From: UBA1189 sp045660385
Lineage (GTDB): Bacteria; Bacteroidota; Bacteroidia; Bacteroidales; Bacteroidaceae
Assembly (NCBI GenBank): GCA_045660385.1
Contig: JAZRDT010000053.1
Coordinates: forward strand, 1-64,000
Length of the DNA: 64,000 bases
Reading direction: 5' to 3'
In this document: piece by piece, positions 40,788 to 49,754 of the stretch
How the letters are laid out: every line of letters starts with the position of its first letter
Numbering within the stretch: the stretch's first letter is position 1
The notes under the pieces: model-generated
Told to the model about the DNA's origin: nothing
What the model saw: only the letters and a program-made list of their open reading frames with translations
Databases searched by the model: none
Made by a program: the position numbers and the translations under genes

Positions 40788-43541
40788 TCAACGTACGATT
40801 GCTGGTTTAAGTTCATCGGGCGACCCATTGGTGTACATATCCACCTTAGGTCCCTCCTTCACGAAAAGATCGGCAATTACAGTCGGTGATAGATCAAGTG
40901 ACGGAGCAAAGTCATCGCTTTGCATATAACGTACAATTGCATGACGCATCTGACGCGCAACCGGACGACGCTCCAAATGGTTGGTTATGTCCATGGTCGT
41001 CATCAACAATTTACCACCCATCACATTGGCCTCTACAAGCATTCCAAGCTTGCGACTGATATGCCAGGTATCAATAGGCTGTATCGGCGACTGATAGTCG
41101 AGAGGAAAATCTGAAAGATTCATCACTTGAGCCCTATTGAGCAATTCCCACCAATTCAAGTTACTCCAATCATCAGTCGGAAATCCATACGCAAAAAGCG
41201 GATGAGAGGTTTGAATAGCCGCACCCGTCGTGTGAGGCGGACGCATCTTAAACCAGCTTGTGTTCCAGAACACGGGCAAATAATGTTGTACTACATCTTT
41301 ACCATAGGTAACATCTCCTGCAGCCAAAAGTAACACTTTTCCTCCTTGTTTTAATATTTCTACAGCCTCGTCAGAGAATTCTTCGGCGACGAAAATTCCC
41401 TCTTCAGAAGGACTTTCCAAACGAGAGGGATAAACCCAGAAATCCCAATGATTGCGTCCCACAACATGAGCAGTGCCATTATCAACAACCTCCACTGTCA
41501 GTGTCGCTTTCGTAGGATGATTTACACCTGCAAGCGAACGGGTGACAACACCCGAAGCAATATTCTTTCCTACAGGCAATTGTTGCAACGGCAAATCTTT
41601 TATGATCTCTTCGTCAAAACCACTTAACGTATAACGACAGGTAACATCGCCAAGAGGACTACTTCCGGCATGATAGATTTCAATCGGAACATACAGTGAA
41701 TCTGCATCCGTATATACAAACTTAGAGAAACGAGCAAGAGGTACTATCGGAGAGCAAAACTCACGCCACTCATCAACAGAACAATACCCTTTCTCACGCC
41801 AATGCACATTGAGTACACCGACAAGTGCACTACCTTGACCGCTGTAGTCATTGAGTCCAAGCAGTTGGAATCCTGCATAATCCGGGGTACGTAGATTACG
41901 CTCCATTTCATATTTATAGGCCAACGTCTGTAGTTTTCCACTTGCATGAAGGAATACCTCGGCGCGTGATGCCATTCCGTTTTCTGCAAGCAGATCTGCA
42001 AAGATTTCGAAATTTCCAGGCTTATAGGCTCCCGTATATTGCGACACCTCTTTCAAGTCGGGGAAAGCACACCACTGACCTTGTTCATGCGCTATGATGG
42101 GCGAGTTGTTGGGAACCGTATCGTAGTAGTTGCGAGGAAAGACAAGCGATGTATAATAATCGTCGACCGATTGCGGTGCACGAGAACTCCATTCAAGTCC
42201 GCGTCCTCCACCTTTCACATGAAACTGACTACCATCATCCCATGCCCATCCGCCACCTACAGAAGCACCACAATATACACGTGTAGAATCATAAGCCATC
42301 ATCTCACGCACCCAATCATTACAATACTCAACCCAACGGCCTGCCGGCTCATTGCCCATAGCAAACATAACAAACGAGGGGTGGTGGCCATAGGTATCAA
42401 TTATGCGCTTGGTTTCCTCCATCAAATAGCGATCAACAGCTTGTCCACTACGCATACGCACTCCATGATTGGGCCATGATGGACCTTCGGGCTGAAGATA
42501 CATTCCCACCTTATCGGCTGCAACAAATGCGGCTTCAGGCGGACACCATGAATGGAAACGCACATGGTTAAGTCCGTACTCCTTACATTTTTCAAATACT
42601 CTCATCCACGACGCCACGTCAGTTGGCGGATATCCGGTTTCAGGGAAGCAACAGTTCTCCAATGTTCCGCGGAACCAGATGGGTTGGTCGTTCAAATAAA
42701 ACTGGCGTCCCTCGATACGAATATCACGTATACCAAAGGTTACCTCAATAGGGGTACCTTGATAGTCTACAGTACGCGTATAGAGTATCGGATTAAATTC
42801 GCTCCAACGACAAGTATCACCCTCCAACGGCAATTCATAATGCGCTTCATTCACCTCAATGCGCACCACCCCACTCTTAACATCCGGCACTGCACGTACC
42901 TTATGGATGACTGGAGCAGCACGAAGTTCAATAGCTCCTATCACACCATTCCAATTTCCTTGTGTCTGATCGGTAACGCTATGTGAGTCCTGTCCCACGC
43001 ACACATTCTCTATACCATTATAAATACGCAGTTCAATTACGTTAGCTTCACCAAATTTCACATAGCTACTTATATCGTACTGATGCGGAGTACTTAGCGA
43101 CATCTGATGACCAACCTCCTGTCCATTGACAAAAAGTGTAGTCTCGATGTGCGGACGTTCCAAGAACAATGTTATAGGACGATCTTTCCAACTATTGGGC
43201 ACATGTATTTTCTTGCTATACCAAGCATTTCCAACATAATATTTATCAGGGGTAAGGAAGAAGGGGAACTTTAGATTACCCTCTTTGCGGTAAGCCTCCA
43301 ATTGAGGACTATAATAATAAGACGAATCATAAGTAGAGCCGGTCCAACGTGTCGTCAAACTGACATCATATCCTTTTCCGTTCGTCAACATCGAGCCTGG
43401 CAATTCGATGCGGTCATTATAAGTAGGTTCATCACCCATGGCAAACTGCCATTCACCTGCCAGATCAATCGTAGTGCGAGTACACGATGTCAATCCAAAA
43501 ACAACACACCACAACACATAATAGATTTTCATATTTTTCAC
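40788..43541 (-). CDS. GH2 family glycoside hydrolase lipoprotein
   Basis: A 917-residue lipoprotein (MKIYYVLWCVVFGLTSC with a TSC lipobox). The sugar-binding jelly roll (about 20-205, with NAWYSKKIHVPNSWKDRP) and an immunoglobulin-like domain precede a TIM barrel. The likely acid/base Glu398 is in MGNEPAG and the likely nucleophile Glu486 in AHEQGQW. About 350 residues of beta domains follow. GH2 enzymes of this kind remove beta-linked galactose, glucuronate or mannose from glycan ends; I cannot tell which. It has its own promoter and no SusC/D neighbours. Confidence 0.82.
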   Translation of the reverse strand: MKNMKIYYVLWCVVFGLTSCTRTTIDLAGEWQFAMGDEPTYNDRIELPGSMLTNGKGYDVSLTTRWTGSTYDSSYYYSPQLEAYRKEGNLKFPFFLTPDKYYVGNAWYSKKIHVPNSWKDRPITLFLERPHIETTLFVNGQEVGHQMSLSTPHQYDISSYVKFGEANVIELRIYNGIENVCVGQDSHSVTDQTQGNWNGVIGAIELRAAPVIHKVRAVPDVKSGVVRIEVNEAHYELPLEGDTCRWSEFNPILYTRTVDYQGTPIEVTFGIRDIRIEGRQFYLNDQPIWFRGTLENCCFPETGYPPTDVASWMRVFEKCKEYGLNHVRFHSWCPPEAAFVAADKVGMYLQPEGPSWPNHGVRMRSGQAVDRYLMEETKRIIDTYGHHPSFVMFAMGNEPAGRWVEYCNDWVREMMAYDSTRVYCGASVGGGWAWDDGSQFHVKGGGRGLEWSSRAPQSVDDYYTSLVFPRNYYDTVPNNSPIIAHEQGQWCAFPDLKEVSQYTGAYKPGNFEIFADLLAENGMASRAEVFLHASGKLQTLAYKYEMERNLRTPDYAGFQLLGLNDYSGQGSALVGVLNVHWREKGYCSVDEWREFCSPIVPLARFSKFVYTDADSLYVPIEIYHAGSSPLGDVTCRYTLSGFDEEIIKDLPLQQLPVGKNIASGVVTRSLAGVNHPTKATLTVEVVDNGTAHVVGRNHWDFWVYPSRLESPSEEGIFVAEEFSDEAVEILKQGGKVLLLAAGDVTYGKDVVQHYLPVFWNTSWFKMRPPHTTGAAIQTSHPLFAYGFPTDDWSNLNWWELLNRAQVMNLSDFPLDYQSPIQPIDTWHISRKLGMLVEANVMGGKLLMTTMDITNHLERRPVARQMRHAIVRYMQSDDFAPSLDLSPTVIADLFVKEGPKVDMYTNGSPDELKPAIVR

Positions 43542-43560
43542 GGTTACAAACTTTTAACGA

Positions 43561-43592
43561 CAAAGATAGTGCAAGCCGAACGGAAAAACAAA
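43561..43592 (-). promoter_or_regulatory. Promoter of the GH2 gene
   Basis: On the minus strand TTTG (43589-43592), 20 bases, then TATCTTTG (43561-43568), a full consensus match 20 bases before the start codon. Confidence 0.8.
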
Positions 43593-43744
43593 TCTCAACA
43601 AGCGAAAGTAGAGAAAAAGTTTTTTTCATCCACACTGAGCGAGGAGGATATTCAATAATACTAATTTATTTATATTTTCCTCAACCAATCTTCAAGTAAC
43701 GCAGTAAACGAAAGATAGTCCATGCAAAGAAAAAATCAAATAAA

Positions 43745-43776
43745 TTTGATTATTACCTCAGCATGCACTAATTTTG
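43745..43776 (+). promoter_or_regulatory. Promoter of phoH
   Basis: TTTG (43745-43748), 20 bases, then TAATTTTG (43769-43776), a full consensus match. The phoH ATG lies 18 bases past the box, so the leader is only about a dozen bases. Confidence 0.8.
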
Positions 43777-43794
43777 CATAGAAAATTAAGATTG

Positions 43795-44742
43795 ATGATA
43801 GAAAAACATATTGTATTAGAAGAAATAGATCCCGCACTTTTCTATGGAGCCAACAATGCCAATCTACAAATGATTAAAGCATTGTTCCCTAAGTTGCGCA
43901 TTATGGCACGTGGCAATGTCATCCGTGCTATGGGCGACGATGAGGTGTTGGAAACATTTGAAAACTACGTAAAGCAACTCGAAGAGCATGGCTCACGCTA
44001 TAATTCACTAAAAGAAGAGGTACTGCTCGACATATTCAATGGCAATCGCCCCATGGTAGAACGCGAAGGCGATGTCATCGTTTTCTCCATCACGGGACGC
44101 CCCATCACCCCCCGTAGTGAAAACCAACTGCAATTGGTAAAGAGCTACCGAGAGAACGACATGGTATTCGCTGTAGGCCCCGCAGGTTCAGGCAAGACCT
44201 ACACCGCCATAGCACTTGCGGTACGTGCCCTGAAGAACAAGGAGGTAAAGAAACTTATCCTTTGTCGTCCGGCAGTAGAGGCAGGTGAGAAACTTGGTTT
44301 CCTTCCTGGTGACATGAAGGAGAAAATTGATCCCTACTTGCAGCCCCTATACGACGCTTTGGAAGATATGATTCCTCCTCAGAAACTGAAGGAGTTCATG
44401 GAATTGGGCATCATACAGATTGCTCCGCTTGCCTTCATGCGTGGTCGCACATTGAACGATGCGGTAGTCATCCTCGACGAGGCACAGAACACCACAATAC
44501 CACAATTGAAGATGTTCCTTACTCGTATGGGTATGAACACAAAGATGATTGTTACGGGCGACCTCACGCAGATTGACCTTCCTTCATCCGTACGCAGCGG
44601 GTTATCACATGCAATGCATCTCTTGCGCGGTATCAAGGGCATCGGTATCGTGGAACTCAACAAGAAGGATATCGTACGTCACAAACTGGTGACACGCATC
44701 GTGGAAGCGTACGAAGCCGAGAAGTCTTCAAAAGACAATTGA
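43795..44742 (+). CDS. phoH: PhoH family ATPase
   Basis: The ATG at 43795 gives 315 residues; an earlier TTG at 43774 overlaps the promoter and is excluded. After an N-terminal KH-like region (about 1-105) comes the PhoH ATPase with Walker A GPAGSGKT, CRPAVEAGEKLGFLPGDMKE and Walker B VILDEAQNT, then TGDLTQIDLP. PhoH proteins are RNA-linked ATPases, often with YbeY in ribosome and RNA metabolism. purC follows after 130 bases that contain TTGTCAATTGTC-type simple repeats. Confidence 0.92.
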   Translation: MIEKHIVLEEIDPALFYGANNANLQMIKALFPKLRIMARGNVIRAMGDDEVLETFENYVKQLEEHGSRYNSLKEEVLLDIFNGNRPMVEREGDVIVFSITGRPITPRSENQLQLVKSYRENDMVFAVGPAGSGKTYTAIALAVRALKNKEVKKLILCRPAVEAGEKLGFLPGDMKEKIDPYLQPLYDALEDMIPPQKLKEFMELGIIQIAPLAFMRGRTLNDAVVILDEAQNTTIPQLKMFLTRMGMNTKMIVTGDLTQIDLPSSVRSGLSHAMHLLRGIKGIGIVELNKKDIVRHKLVTRIVEAYEAEKSSKDN

Positions 44743-44872
44743 TTGACAAGTGACAATGAATAATTGACAACGAATAGCAATAATAAATAATAAAGTTATA
44801 ACCACAATTGGCACACGACACTGACAAGATAATTGTCAATTGTCTATTGTCAATTATCAATTCAAAAAAGCT

Positions 44873-45811
44873 ATGGCATTAACAGCAACCGATTTCAACT
44901 TTCCTGGTCAGCAGGGAGTGTATCACGGCAAGGTACGTGATGTGTACAACATGGGCGACAAGCTCGTGATGGTAGCCACCGACCGCATCTCTGCGTTCGA
45001 CGTAGTATTACCCAAGGGCATCCCCTTCAAGGGCCAGATGCTCAACCAGATTGCAGCAAAGTTTCTCGATGCCACTACCGACATCTGCCCCAACTGGAAA
45101 CTCGCTACCCCCGACCCTATGGTAACAGTGGGTGTGATGTGCGAGGGATTCCCTGTAGAGATGATTGTACGCGGCTATCTCTGTGGATCAGCATGGCGCG
45201 CTTATAAGAGTGGTGTGCGCGAGATCTGTGGCGTAAAGCTCCCCGATGGCATGCGCGAGAACGAGCGTTTCCCCGAACCCATTATCACTCCTACAACAAA
45301 GGCTGAGATTGGCGAGCACGATGCAGACATCTCTAAGGAGGAAATCTTGGCACAAGGCCTTGCCACTCCCGAAGAGTATGCATTGCTGGAGCAGTACACC
45401 CTTGCTCTCTTCAAGCGCGGCACAGAGATGGCCGCTGAGCGCGGACTCATCCTCGTAGACACCAAGTACGAGTTTGGTAAGCACAACGGTACCATCTACC
45501 TCATGGACGAGATTCACACTCCCGACAGCAGCCGTTATTTCTATAGCGAAGGCTATCAGGAACGTTTTGAAAAGGGCGAACCTCAAAAGCAGCTCTCTAA
45601 GGAGTTCGTACGCGAGTGGCTCATGAGCAATGGCTTCCAAGGCCAGGAGGGTCAGCAGGTAGCCGAGATGACCGACGAAATCGTTACAGGCATCAGCGAG
45701 CGCTACATCGAACTCTATGAGCACATCACCGGTGAGACCTTCGTAAAGGAGAACACCGAGGATATTGCAGCACGTATCGAGAAGAACGTAACCGAGTGGC
45801 TCACAAAGTAA
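44873..45811 (+). CDS. purC: Phosphoribosylaminoimidazole-succinocarboxamide synthase (SAICAR synthetase)
   Basis: The ATG at 44873 (MALTATDFNFPGQQGVYHGK) gives 312 residues, the long form of the enzyme. Signatures are VYHGKVRDVYNMGDKLVMVA, DRISAFDVVLPKGIPFKGQ, the family segment VEMIVRGYLCGSAW, and LILVDTKYEFG with IYLMDEIHTPDSSRY. The enzyme joins CAIR and aspartate using ATP in purine synthesis, in the cytoplasm. It is followed by a clear terminator. Confidence 0.95.
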   Translation: MALTATDFNFPGQQGVYHGKVRDVYNMGDKLVMVATDRISAFDVVLPKGIPFKGQMLNQIAAKFLDATTDICPNWKLATPDPMVTVGVMCEGFPVEMIVRGYLCGSAWRAYKSGVREICGVKLPDGMRENERFPEPIITPTTKAEIGEHDADISKEEILAQGLATPEEYALLEQYTLALFKRGTEMAAERGLILVDTKYEFGKHNGTIYLMDEIHTPDSSRYFYSEGYQERFEKGEPQKQLSKEFVREWLMSNGFQGQEGQQVAEMTDEIVTGISERYIELYEHITGETFVKENTEDIAARIEKNVTEWLTK

Positions 45812-45873
45812 ACAAGACTTAACGCCTATCAAGTTTATCTATGGGCTGAATAGGAGTTAAAGTCAAATATAAC

Positions 45874-45913
45874 AAAGTAAGGACAACCCATGCAAATAGG
45901 TTGTCCTTACTTT
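45874..45913 (+). terminator. Terminator behind purC
   Basis: A perfect 15-bp stem (AAAGTAAGGACAACC/GGTTGTCCTTACTTT) with a 10-base loop, ending in TTTATG. Confidence 0.85.
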
Positions 45914-46084
45914 ATGTAGATCACTATTGAAGATTTCACCATATACCCTTATAGACAGTAAAGATATCCTTATATATGATTATACGTCTAACAATTGTTT
46001 CTAATATTTGACGATTTTTACAACCATTCTTACGTGATTTATAAATTGAATTTGTACTTTTGTAGTCAATCAAGACTCATACAA

Positions 46085-46918
46085 ATGAAGAAAATACTGA
46101 CAATCATTACATTCGCACTGACCATGTGCGATGTAGTAATGGCTAAACCGCCCATAGAGATAAAAGTTATTTCGTTCAATATCCGCACGATAGCACGTGA
46201 TGGCGATAACAATTGGGAGAATCGTCGACATGCCACACGCAATATGTTAAACATGCACAATCCTGACCTCTTCGGTCTGCAAGAGGCCATGAAACCGCAT
46301 TTGAAGTATATTGACAAATTCTTCCCTCAATATAAGCGTGTGGGCGTAGGGCGCGACGATGGCAAGAAGGCCGGTGAAACGATGGCCATATACTATAACA
46401 CCGAACGTTTTGAACTGCTTGACAACGGTACATTCTGGCTGAGCGAAACTCCCGACAAAGTATCCATGGGTTGGGATGCAGCTTGTTTCCGTACCGTGAC
46501 ATGGGTGCAAGTGCGTGATAAGGAAAGTCGAAAGAAACTCTATTACTTCAACACTCACCTCGACCATAGAGGACGAGTTGCCCAGACGGAATCAATCAAA
46601 CTGATTGTGGAAAGAATTAAGGAGATTACCAGTCCACGAACTCCCGTGATAGTAGGTGGTGATTTTAACGTAATACCTGAAGATACGGTTCTTTCTCCAT
46701 TAAACGAGTTTATGCTAGATGCACGAACCACGGCCACAGTCACCGAAGAAAAAGGTACTTTCAACGCATTTGGCCGCCAGAAGGAGCCAAACGTAATAGA
46801 CCACATATTTTACAGGGGACGCAGAATCAAATGTACCGAATACCACATACTAGATGGTGACTACGGAGCCCCCTTCATTTCGGACCATTATCCAATAGAG
46901 ATCGTACTGGAACTTTGA
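46085..46918 (+). CDS. Secreted endonuclease/exonuclease/phosphatase family protein
   Basis: The ATG at 46085 gives 277 residues with a signal peptide (MKKILTIITFALTMCDVVMA). The EEP fold is shown by VISFNIR, FGLQEAM, TMAIYYN, FNTHLDHRG, VIVGGDFNVIP and the final FISDHYPIEIVL; the His and Asp residues of the active site are present. Secreted members in Bacteroides may act on phosphodiesters of lipids, sugars or nucleic acids; the substrate is unknown. A TACTTTTG box lies 25 bases upstream. A terminator follows. Confidence 0.88.
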   Translation: MKKILTIITFALTMCDVVMAKPPIEIKVISFNIRTIARDGDNNWENRRHATRNMLNMHNPDLFGLQEAMKPHLKYIDKFFPQYKRVGVGRDDGKKAGETMAIYYNTERFELLDNGTFWLSETPDKVSMGWDAACFRTVTWVQVRDKESRKKLYYFNTHLDHRGRVAQTESIKLIVERIKEITSPRTPVIVGGDFNVIPEDTVLSPLNEFMLDARTTATVTEEKGTFNAFGRQKEPNVIDHIFYRGRRIKCTEYHILDGDYGAPFISDHYPIEIVLEL

Positions 46919-46940
46919 GCTGAAAGATTGATTCCCAAAA

Positions 46941-46982
46941 ACATAAAGGCTAGCTTAAACATATTAAGACTAGCCTTTATGT
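46941..46982 (+). terminator. Terminator behind the EEP-family gene
   Basis: A 13-bp stem (ACATAAAGGCTAG/CTAGCCTTTATGT) with an inner partial CTTAA/TTAAG pairing. Confidence 0.75.
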
Positions 46983-47083
46983 TATTTGATAACCAATTAG
47001 TTAAAAGAGAGAAAACAACACGACATCTCGAATAATCATGAGTGCTTTTGTACGTTAATCCATGCGGGTGAAGATGAAAGTTT

Positions 47084-47119
47084 GGCGCTATGTACACGTG
47101 GATGATTGTACATAGCGCC
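47084..47119. terminator. Strong hairpin behind pepD
   Basis: A perfect 13-bp stem (GGCGCTATGTACA/TGTACATAGCGCC) with a 10-base loop, about 47 bases past the pepD stop. It lacks a good T run in the pepD direction, so a protective or regulatory hairpin is also possible. Confidence 0.5.
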
Positions 47120-47165
47120 CGATCTTCTTTAATGCAACGACTTACCCGGTGCAATAATTATAAAC

Positions 47166-48620
47166 TTACTTTTTCGGTGCATTCTCCAACACGGCAACAA
47201 GGTGTTTCCACCAAAGTTCGACAGTAGGGATCAGCAAACGCTCGTCGGGCGAGTGCACACCACGCATCGTGGGACCGAATGAAATCATATCCAAGTGAGG
47301 GTATTTCTCCAGGAAGAGTCCGCACTCGAGACCGGCATGAATAGCCTTTACTTTTGGTTCTTTGCCGAAAAGCTGCTTGTAGGTAGCAATTGCAATCTGC
47401 AGAATCTCCGACTTGGCATTAGGTTTCCATCCAGGGTAGCCTTCGCCCACCTCGACAGTAGCGCCAGCCAGCTCGAACACAGCACGCACCGAGTCTGCCA
47501 CATCCTTCTTGCCTGAAGCTGATGAACTACGTTGTGAGAGTACTATTTTTACTTCTCCATCGGCCATGCGAACAGAAGCGAGGTTACTTGAGGTTTCCAC
47601 CAATCCGGGAACATCGTTGCTCATGGCAAACACGCCATTGAACACGCCGTGAAGCGCACGCAAGAGGTTGTTCATGGTGGCTTTGTCCATCGCGGTAGCT
47701 ACTGCATCGGTGGACTCCATGGTAAATTGTGCCTTAGTCTCGATAGCTGCATATTCTGCTTCCACTTCTGCCGCAAACACGTTGAAGTCTACGCGAACAT
47801 TCTCCTTATCTGCCCAAGGCACAGCGCAGATAGCCATAGCTTCACGAGGAATTGCATTATGCTTGTTTCCACCCTCTATGTATGAGAGATAGAGATCGTA
47901 CTTTTCAGCTGCAGTGCAAAGGAAACGGTTAAGCACCTTATTTGCATTGGCATGACCCTTGTTGATATCGTCGCCACTATGTCCGCCAAGAAGATTGTTT
48001 ACAACCACCTTGAAGGCAAAGTAGCCTTCGGGAACGGCTACATCATTATAATTAAAGGTAGCGTCTGTACGCACACCGCCAGCACAGCCGATGAAGATTT
48101 CTCCCTCATCCTCTGAGTCGAGGTTAAGCAGTATATCACCGTTCATGAAGCCACTCTGCATAGCCATAGCACCAGTGAGACCTGTCTCTTCATCTACGGT
48201 AAACACACATTCAATGGGGCCATGCTTGATGCTGTCATCGGTGAGCACAGCAAGTGCAGCTGCCACACCGATACCATTGTCAGCACCAAGTGTTGTGCCG
48301 TCAGCCTTGAGCCAGTCGCCATCAATAACAAGGCGAATGGGGTCAGTCATAAAATCGTGGTTCACGCCTTTATTGCTCTCACACACCATATCCATGTGTG
48401 ATTGCAAGATAATTGCCTTACGATCCTCCATGCCCGGAGTAGCAGGTTTGCTGATAACTACGTTGCCAGCTTCGTCTACCTTAGTTGTCAAACCATGAGA
48501 TTCGCCGAAATTCTTCAAAAAGGCAGTCATCTTCTCCTCATGCTTTGAGGGGTGAGGAATACCGCAAATTTCTTCAAAATAGCCAAACAGAGTTGACGGT
48601 TTCAAGTTTTCAGTTTTCAT
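47166..48620 (-). CDS. pepD: Aminoacyl-histidine dipeptidase
   Basis: The 484-residue protein is an M20 family metallopeptidase of the PepD type. It has IPHPSKHEEK near the start, the metal site ILQSHMDMVCE, then DGTTLGADNGIGVAAALAV, the catalytic Glu in FTVDEETGLTGAM, NLDSEDEGEIFIGCAGG, and the late HAGLECGLFLEKYP and SFGPTMRGVHSPDERL. It splits dipeptides such as carnosine (Xaa-His) in the cytoplasm. It reads alone on the minus strand, divergent from the small membrane protein gene. Confidence 0.95.
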   Translation of the reverse strand: MKTENLKPSTLFGYFEEICGIPHPSKHEEKMTAFLKNFGESHGLTTKVDEAGNVVISKPATPGMEDRKAIILQSHMDMVCESNKGVNHDFMTDPIRLVIDGDWLKADGTTLGADNGIGVAAALAVLTDDSIKHGPIECVFTVDEETGLTGAMAMQSGFMNGDILLNLDSEDEGEIFIGCAGGVRTDATFNYNDVAVPEGYFAFKVVVNNLLGGHSGDDINKGHANANKVLNRFLCTAAEKYDLYLSYIEGGNKHNAIPREAMAICAVPWADKENVRVDFNVFAAEVEAEYAAIETKAQFTMESTDAVATAMDKATMNNLLRALHGVFNGVFAMSNDVPGLVETSSNLASVRMADGEVKIVLSQRSSSASGKKDVADSVRAVFELAGATVEVGEGYPGWKPNAKSEILQIAIATYKQLFGKEPKVKAIHAGLECGLFLEKYPHLDMISFGPTMRGVHSPDERLLIPTVELWWKHLVAVLENAPKK

Positions 48621-48801
48621 TTTCTACTTATTTAATCGTTTATACCCTTAAAAAAAGCAAAAGTTACATCTCGCACGAGGCTTTATTCGCTCGTTTGTTG
48701 TATCTTTGCATTCGAATTTGCAGAGATATGATAGGTCTATAGCGGATAACACAATTTTTTCCACAAACTTGTTCATTCTTTGCAACCGCAAAAATAAGAA
48801 A

Positions 48802-49017
48802 ATGGTACGTTTATTCCTAATTTCTCTGTTAATAATTGCAGTTTGCATGGTGTTAATGAGTGTTACCATCCTCATAAAGAAGGGAGGACGCTTTCCCAAT
48901 ACCCATGTGTGCGGAAACAAACACCTGCGTAAACGAGGCATTACCAGTGCTCAAACCCAAGACAAGCAGGCGCAACGCGAGAACAGAATGGCTGTCAAGG
49001 AAAGTATCAAGCGATAA
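48802..49017 (+). CDS. Conserved small membrane protein
   Basis: The ATG at 48802 gives 71 residues. One membrane helix (FLISLLIIAVCMVLMSVTIL) is followed by KKGGRFPNTHVCGNKHLRKR and a charged tail. The segment FPNTHVCGNKHLRKRGI looks like a conserved Bacteroidetes motif near a membrane anchor, but the function is unknown. It lies 38 bases before the OmpH-like gene and is probably co-transcribed with it. Confidence 0.7.
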   Translation: MVRLFLISLLIIAVCMVLMSVTILIKKGGRFPNTHVCGNKHLRKRGITSAQTQDKQAQRENRMAVKESIKR

Positions 49018-49055
49018 AAGTAGAAAACGAAATAACAATAAAGTATACACAAATA

Positions 49056-49655
49056 ATGAAAACTCTCAAAACTATTGCATCCGCACTTTGCGCATCGGCT
49101 TTTATGCTGACCTTCACTCAATGTAACCAGGTATCACAACAAGCTCCCGCAGCGACTCAAACCGTATGTTGCGACACTACACCTACTATCAAGATTGCTT
49201 ATGTTGATATCGACACCTTGCTTGTTAACTACAAGCTCTGGATTGAACTCAATGAAGAGATGATCCGCAAGGAGGAGAACATCCGTGCCACACTCAACGA
49301 AAAAGCCAAGAGCTTGCAGGCTGACTATGAGGAGTTTGAGCGTAAGCTTAACAACAATGCCTTTGCTACCCGCGAGCGTGCTGAGTCAGAGCAGAACCGA
49401 ATTCTCAAAAAAAGCAAGGAACTTGAAGAGTTGCAAGAGCGTTTGGGCAACGAGCTCGCCATTGAAAGCAACAAGAACAACATCCTTTTCCGTGACTCAA
49501 TCAACGCATACATCAATGCATACAACAAGGAGAAGGGCTACAATGTAATTCTCAGCCGCATCGGAGACAATATCTTGTATATCGATAGTGAAATGAACAT
49601 CACTTACGATATCATCGAAGGGCTGAATGCTCGATACGAAGCAAACAAGAAATAA
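49056..49655 (+). CDS. OmpH/Skp family periplasmic chaperone-like lipoprotein
   Basis: A 199-residue protein with a lipoprotein-like signal (SAFMLTFTQC). The Skp-like start of the mature domain is KIAYVDIDTLLVNYKLW. A long coiled coil follows (about 70-150, for example ENIRATLNEKAKSLQADYEE), and the ending YNVILSRIGDNILYIDSEMN is typical of the family. Skp proteins hold outer membrane proteins in the periplasm; a lipid-anchored form is common in Bacteroidetes. A terminator follows. Confidence 0.85.
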   Translation: MKTLKTIASALCASAFMLTFTQCNQVSQQAPAATQTVCCDTTPTIKIAYVDIDTLLVNYKLWIELNEEMIRKEENIRATLNEKAKSLQADYEEFERKLNNNAFATRERAESEQNRILKKSKELEELQERLGNELAIESNKNNILFRDSINAYINAYNKEKGYNVILSRIGDNILYIDSEMNITYDIIEGLNARYEANKK

Positions 49656-49669
49656 GGGACCAATCCGAA

Positions 49670-49709
49670 AAAAGACTTCTCTGAGGCATTCGCCCTAGGG
49701 AAGTCTTTT
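49670..49709 (+). terminator. Terminator behind the OmpH-like gene
   Basis: A 10-bp stem AAAAGACTTC/GAAGTCTTTT with a 20-base loop, ending in TTTTGG. Confidence 0.7.
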
Positions 49710-49754
49710 GGCTATCCGATAGTGATGCCCAATACATAATAATCAACAACAATC

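Noticed and set aside
44743..44872. Possible purine riboswitch before purC
   Set aside because: The span is mostly TTGTCAATTGTC-type simple repeats. I see no conserved aptamer pattern.
45188..45832. 214-residue minus-strand frame opposite purC
   Set aside because: purC is unmistakable and the opposite frame is a mirror effect of its codon use.
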